Of a stretch of 5,172 nucleotides of DNA, positions 4,684 to 5,172 are shown piece by piece. Under the pieces are notes generated by a model. It searched no databases. It was not told the origin of the DNA and saw only the letters and a list, made by a program, of their open reading frames with translations. Source of the DNA: Candidatus Finniella inopinata (GTDB taxonomy: Bacteria > Pseudomonadota > Alphaproteobacteria > Paracaedibacterales > CAITNM01). The DNA is taken from positions 1 through 5,172 of the forward strand of contig CAMDPB010000095.1 in the NCBI GenBank assembly GCA_945903885.1, read 5' to 3'. Numbering within the stretch: the stretch's first letter is position 1; every line of letters begins with the position of its first letter. The position numbers were made by a program, and so were the translations under genes.

Positions 4684-5172
4684 ATGGCATTAAAAATTCG
4701 CTTAGCTCGCGGTGGCGCGAAAAAGCGTCCTTTCTATCGTATTGTAGTTGCTGAAGCAACTTCACCACGTGATGGACGTTTTGTTGAACGTATTGGTTCA
4801 TACAACCCATTTTTGGAACACAGCAATAAGGATCGTATCCTTGTTGATGCTGAACGTGCAAAATATTGGCTTTCTGTTGGTGCACAACCAACTGACCGTT
4901 TGGTTGGTTTCTTGGCTAATATGGGCTTAGTTGCAAAACCAGAACGTAGCGTAACGCCATTAAAATCAGCTCCTAAGAAAAAAGCTCAAGAGCGTATAAA
5001 GTCTGCTGAATCAGCAGCTGAAAATGCAGCTCAAGATCGTGCGAAAGCAGCTGAAGCTGCAGCAATCGCTGCTGCTGCACCAGCTCCTGTTGTTGAAGAA
5101 GTTGTAGCAGCACCTGTTGAAGTGGTTGCTGAAGAAGCTCCTGCTGAAGCTGTTGTTGAAGAGGCTGCTACA
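4684..5172 (+). CDS. rpsP: 30S ribosomal protein bS16, 3' end outside window
   Basis: bS16 is an assembly and structural protein of the small ribosomal subunit, bound to the 5' domain of 16S rRNA. The first 80 or so residues are the complete conserved domain: MALKIRLARGGAKKRPFYRI, SPRDGRFVERIGSYNPF, then AERAKYWLSVGAQPTDRLV. After about residue 85 comes a Lys-rich then Ala/Glu/Val-rich extension that is still open at the right edge (163 codons visible, against about 80-90 for the core). Such tails are common in alphaproteobacterial bS16. AAGGAG at 4671-4676, seven bases before the ATG, is a strong ribosome site. In related genomes rimM, trmD and rplS usually follow; that lies outside the window. 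Confidence 0.97.
   Translation, partial: MALKIRLARGGAKKRPFYRIVVAEATSPRDGRFVERIGSYNPFLEHSNKDRILVDAERAKYWLSVGAQPTDRLVGFLANMGLVAKPERSVTPLKSAPKKKAQERIKSAESAAENAAQDRAKAAEAAAIAAAAPAPVVEEVVAAPVEVVAEEAPAEAVVEEAAT

Overview
The window looks like an AT-rich alphaproteobacterial chromosome. The gene order ffh then rpsP, the TRxDGDGRGG form of the Ffh G4 region and the long Ala/Glu/Val-rich tail on ribosomal protein bS16 fit Alphaproteobacteria. The AT-rich codon use and a secreted repeat protein of effector-like build suggest a host-associated, possibly intracellular lineage such as the Holosporales. That last placement is inference.

Layout. At the left edge a minus-strand gene begins and runs off the window; only its signal peptide is visible (1-75). 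A non-coding divergent region follows (76-226). Next comes a truncated copy of the 5' end of ffh (227-327/329), then about 2.95 kb of intervening DNA (328-3273), then the complete ffh (3308-4660) and rpsP (4684 to the right edge, incomplete). The intervening DNA carries two divergently transcribed genes. One is a DUF1835-like protein on the minus strand (352-1341). The other is a secreted 517-residue protein built of four 64-residue repeats on the plus strand (1611-3164). Between them lies a 269-bp region with a perfect hairpin, a short direct repeat and a palindrome.

The main observation is that the two-gene module sits between two direct copies of the ffh promoter-proximal region and first 22 codons (101 bp, 97 identical). 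The left copy is cut off by a stop codon exactly where similarity ends; the right copy leads into intact ffh. All four mismatches are synonymous third-position changes. This is what would be seen if a DNA element carrying its own ffh 5' end, taken from a related genome, had integrated into ffh and rebuilt the gene. SXT/R391 ICEs do the comparable thing at the 5' end of prfC. No integrase or transposase is visible, so this would be a small cargo island moved by a recombinase elsewhere or by homologous recombination.

ffh and rpsP form a housekeeping pair: the signal recognition particle GTPase for co-translational membrane targeting, and a small-subunit ribosomal protein. The cargo genes look accessory, one of them exported. 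No functional link between them can be shown beyond their shared divergent control region.
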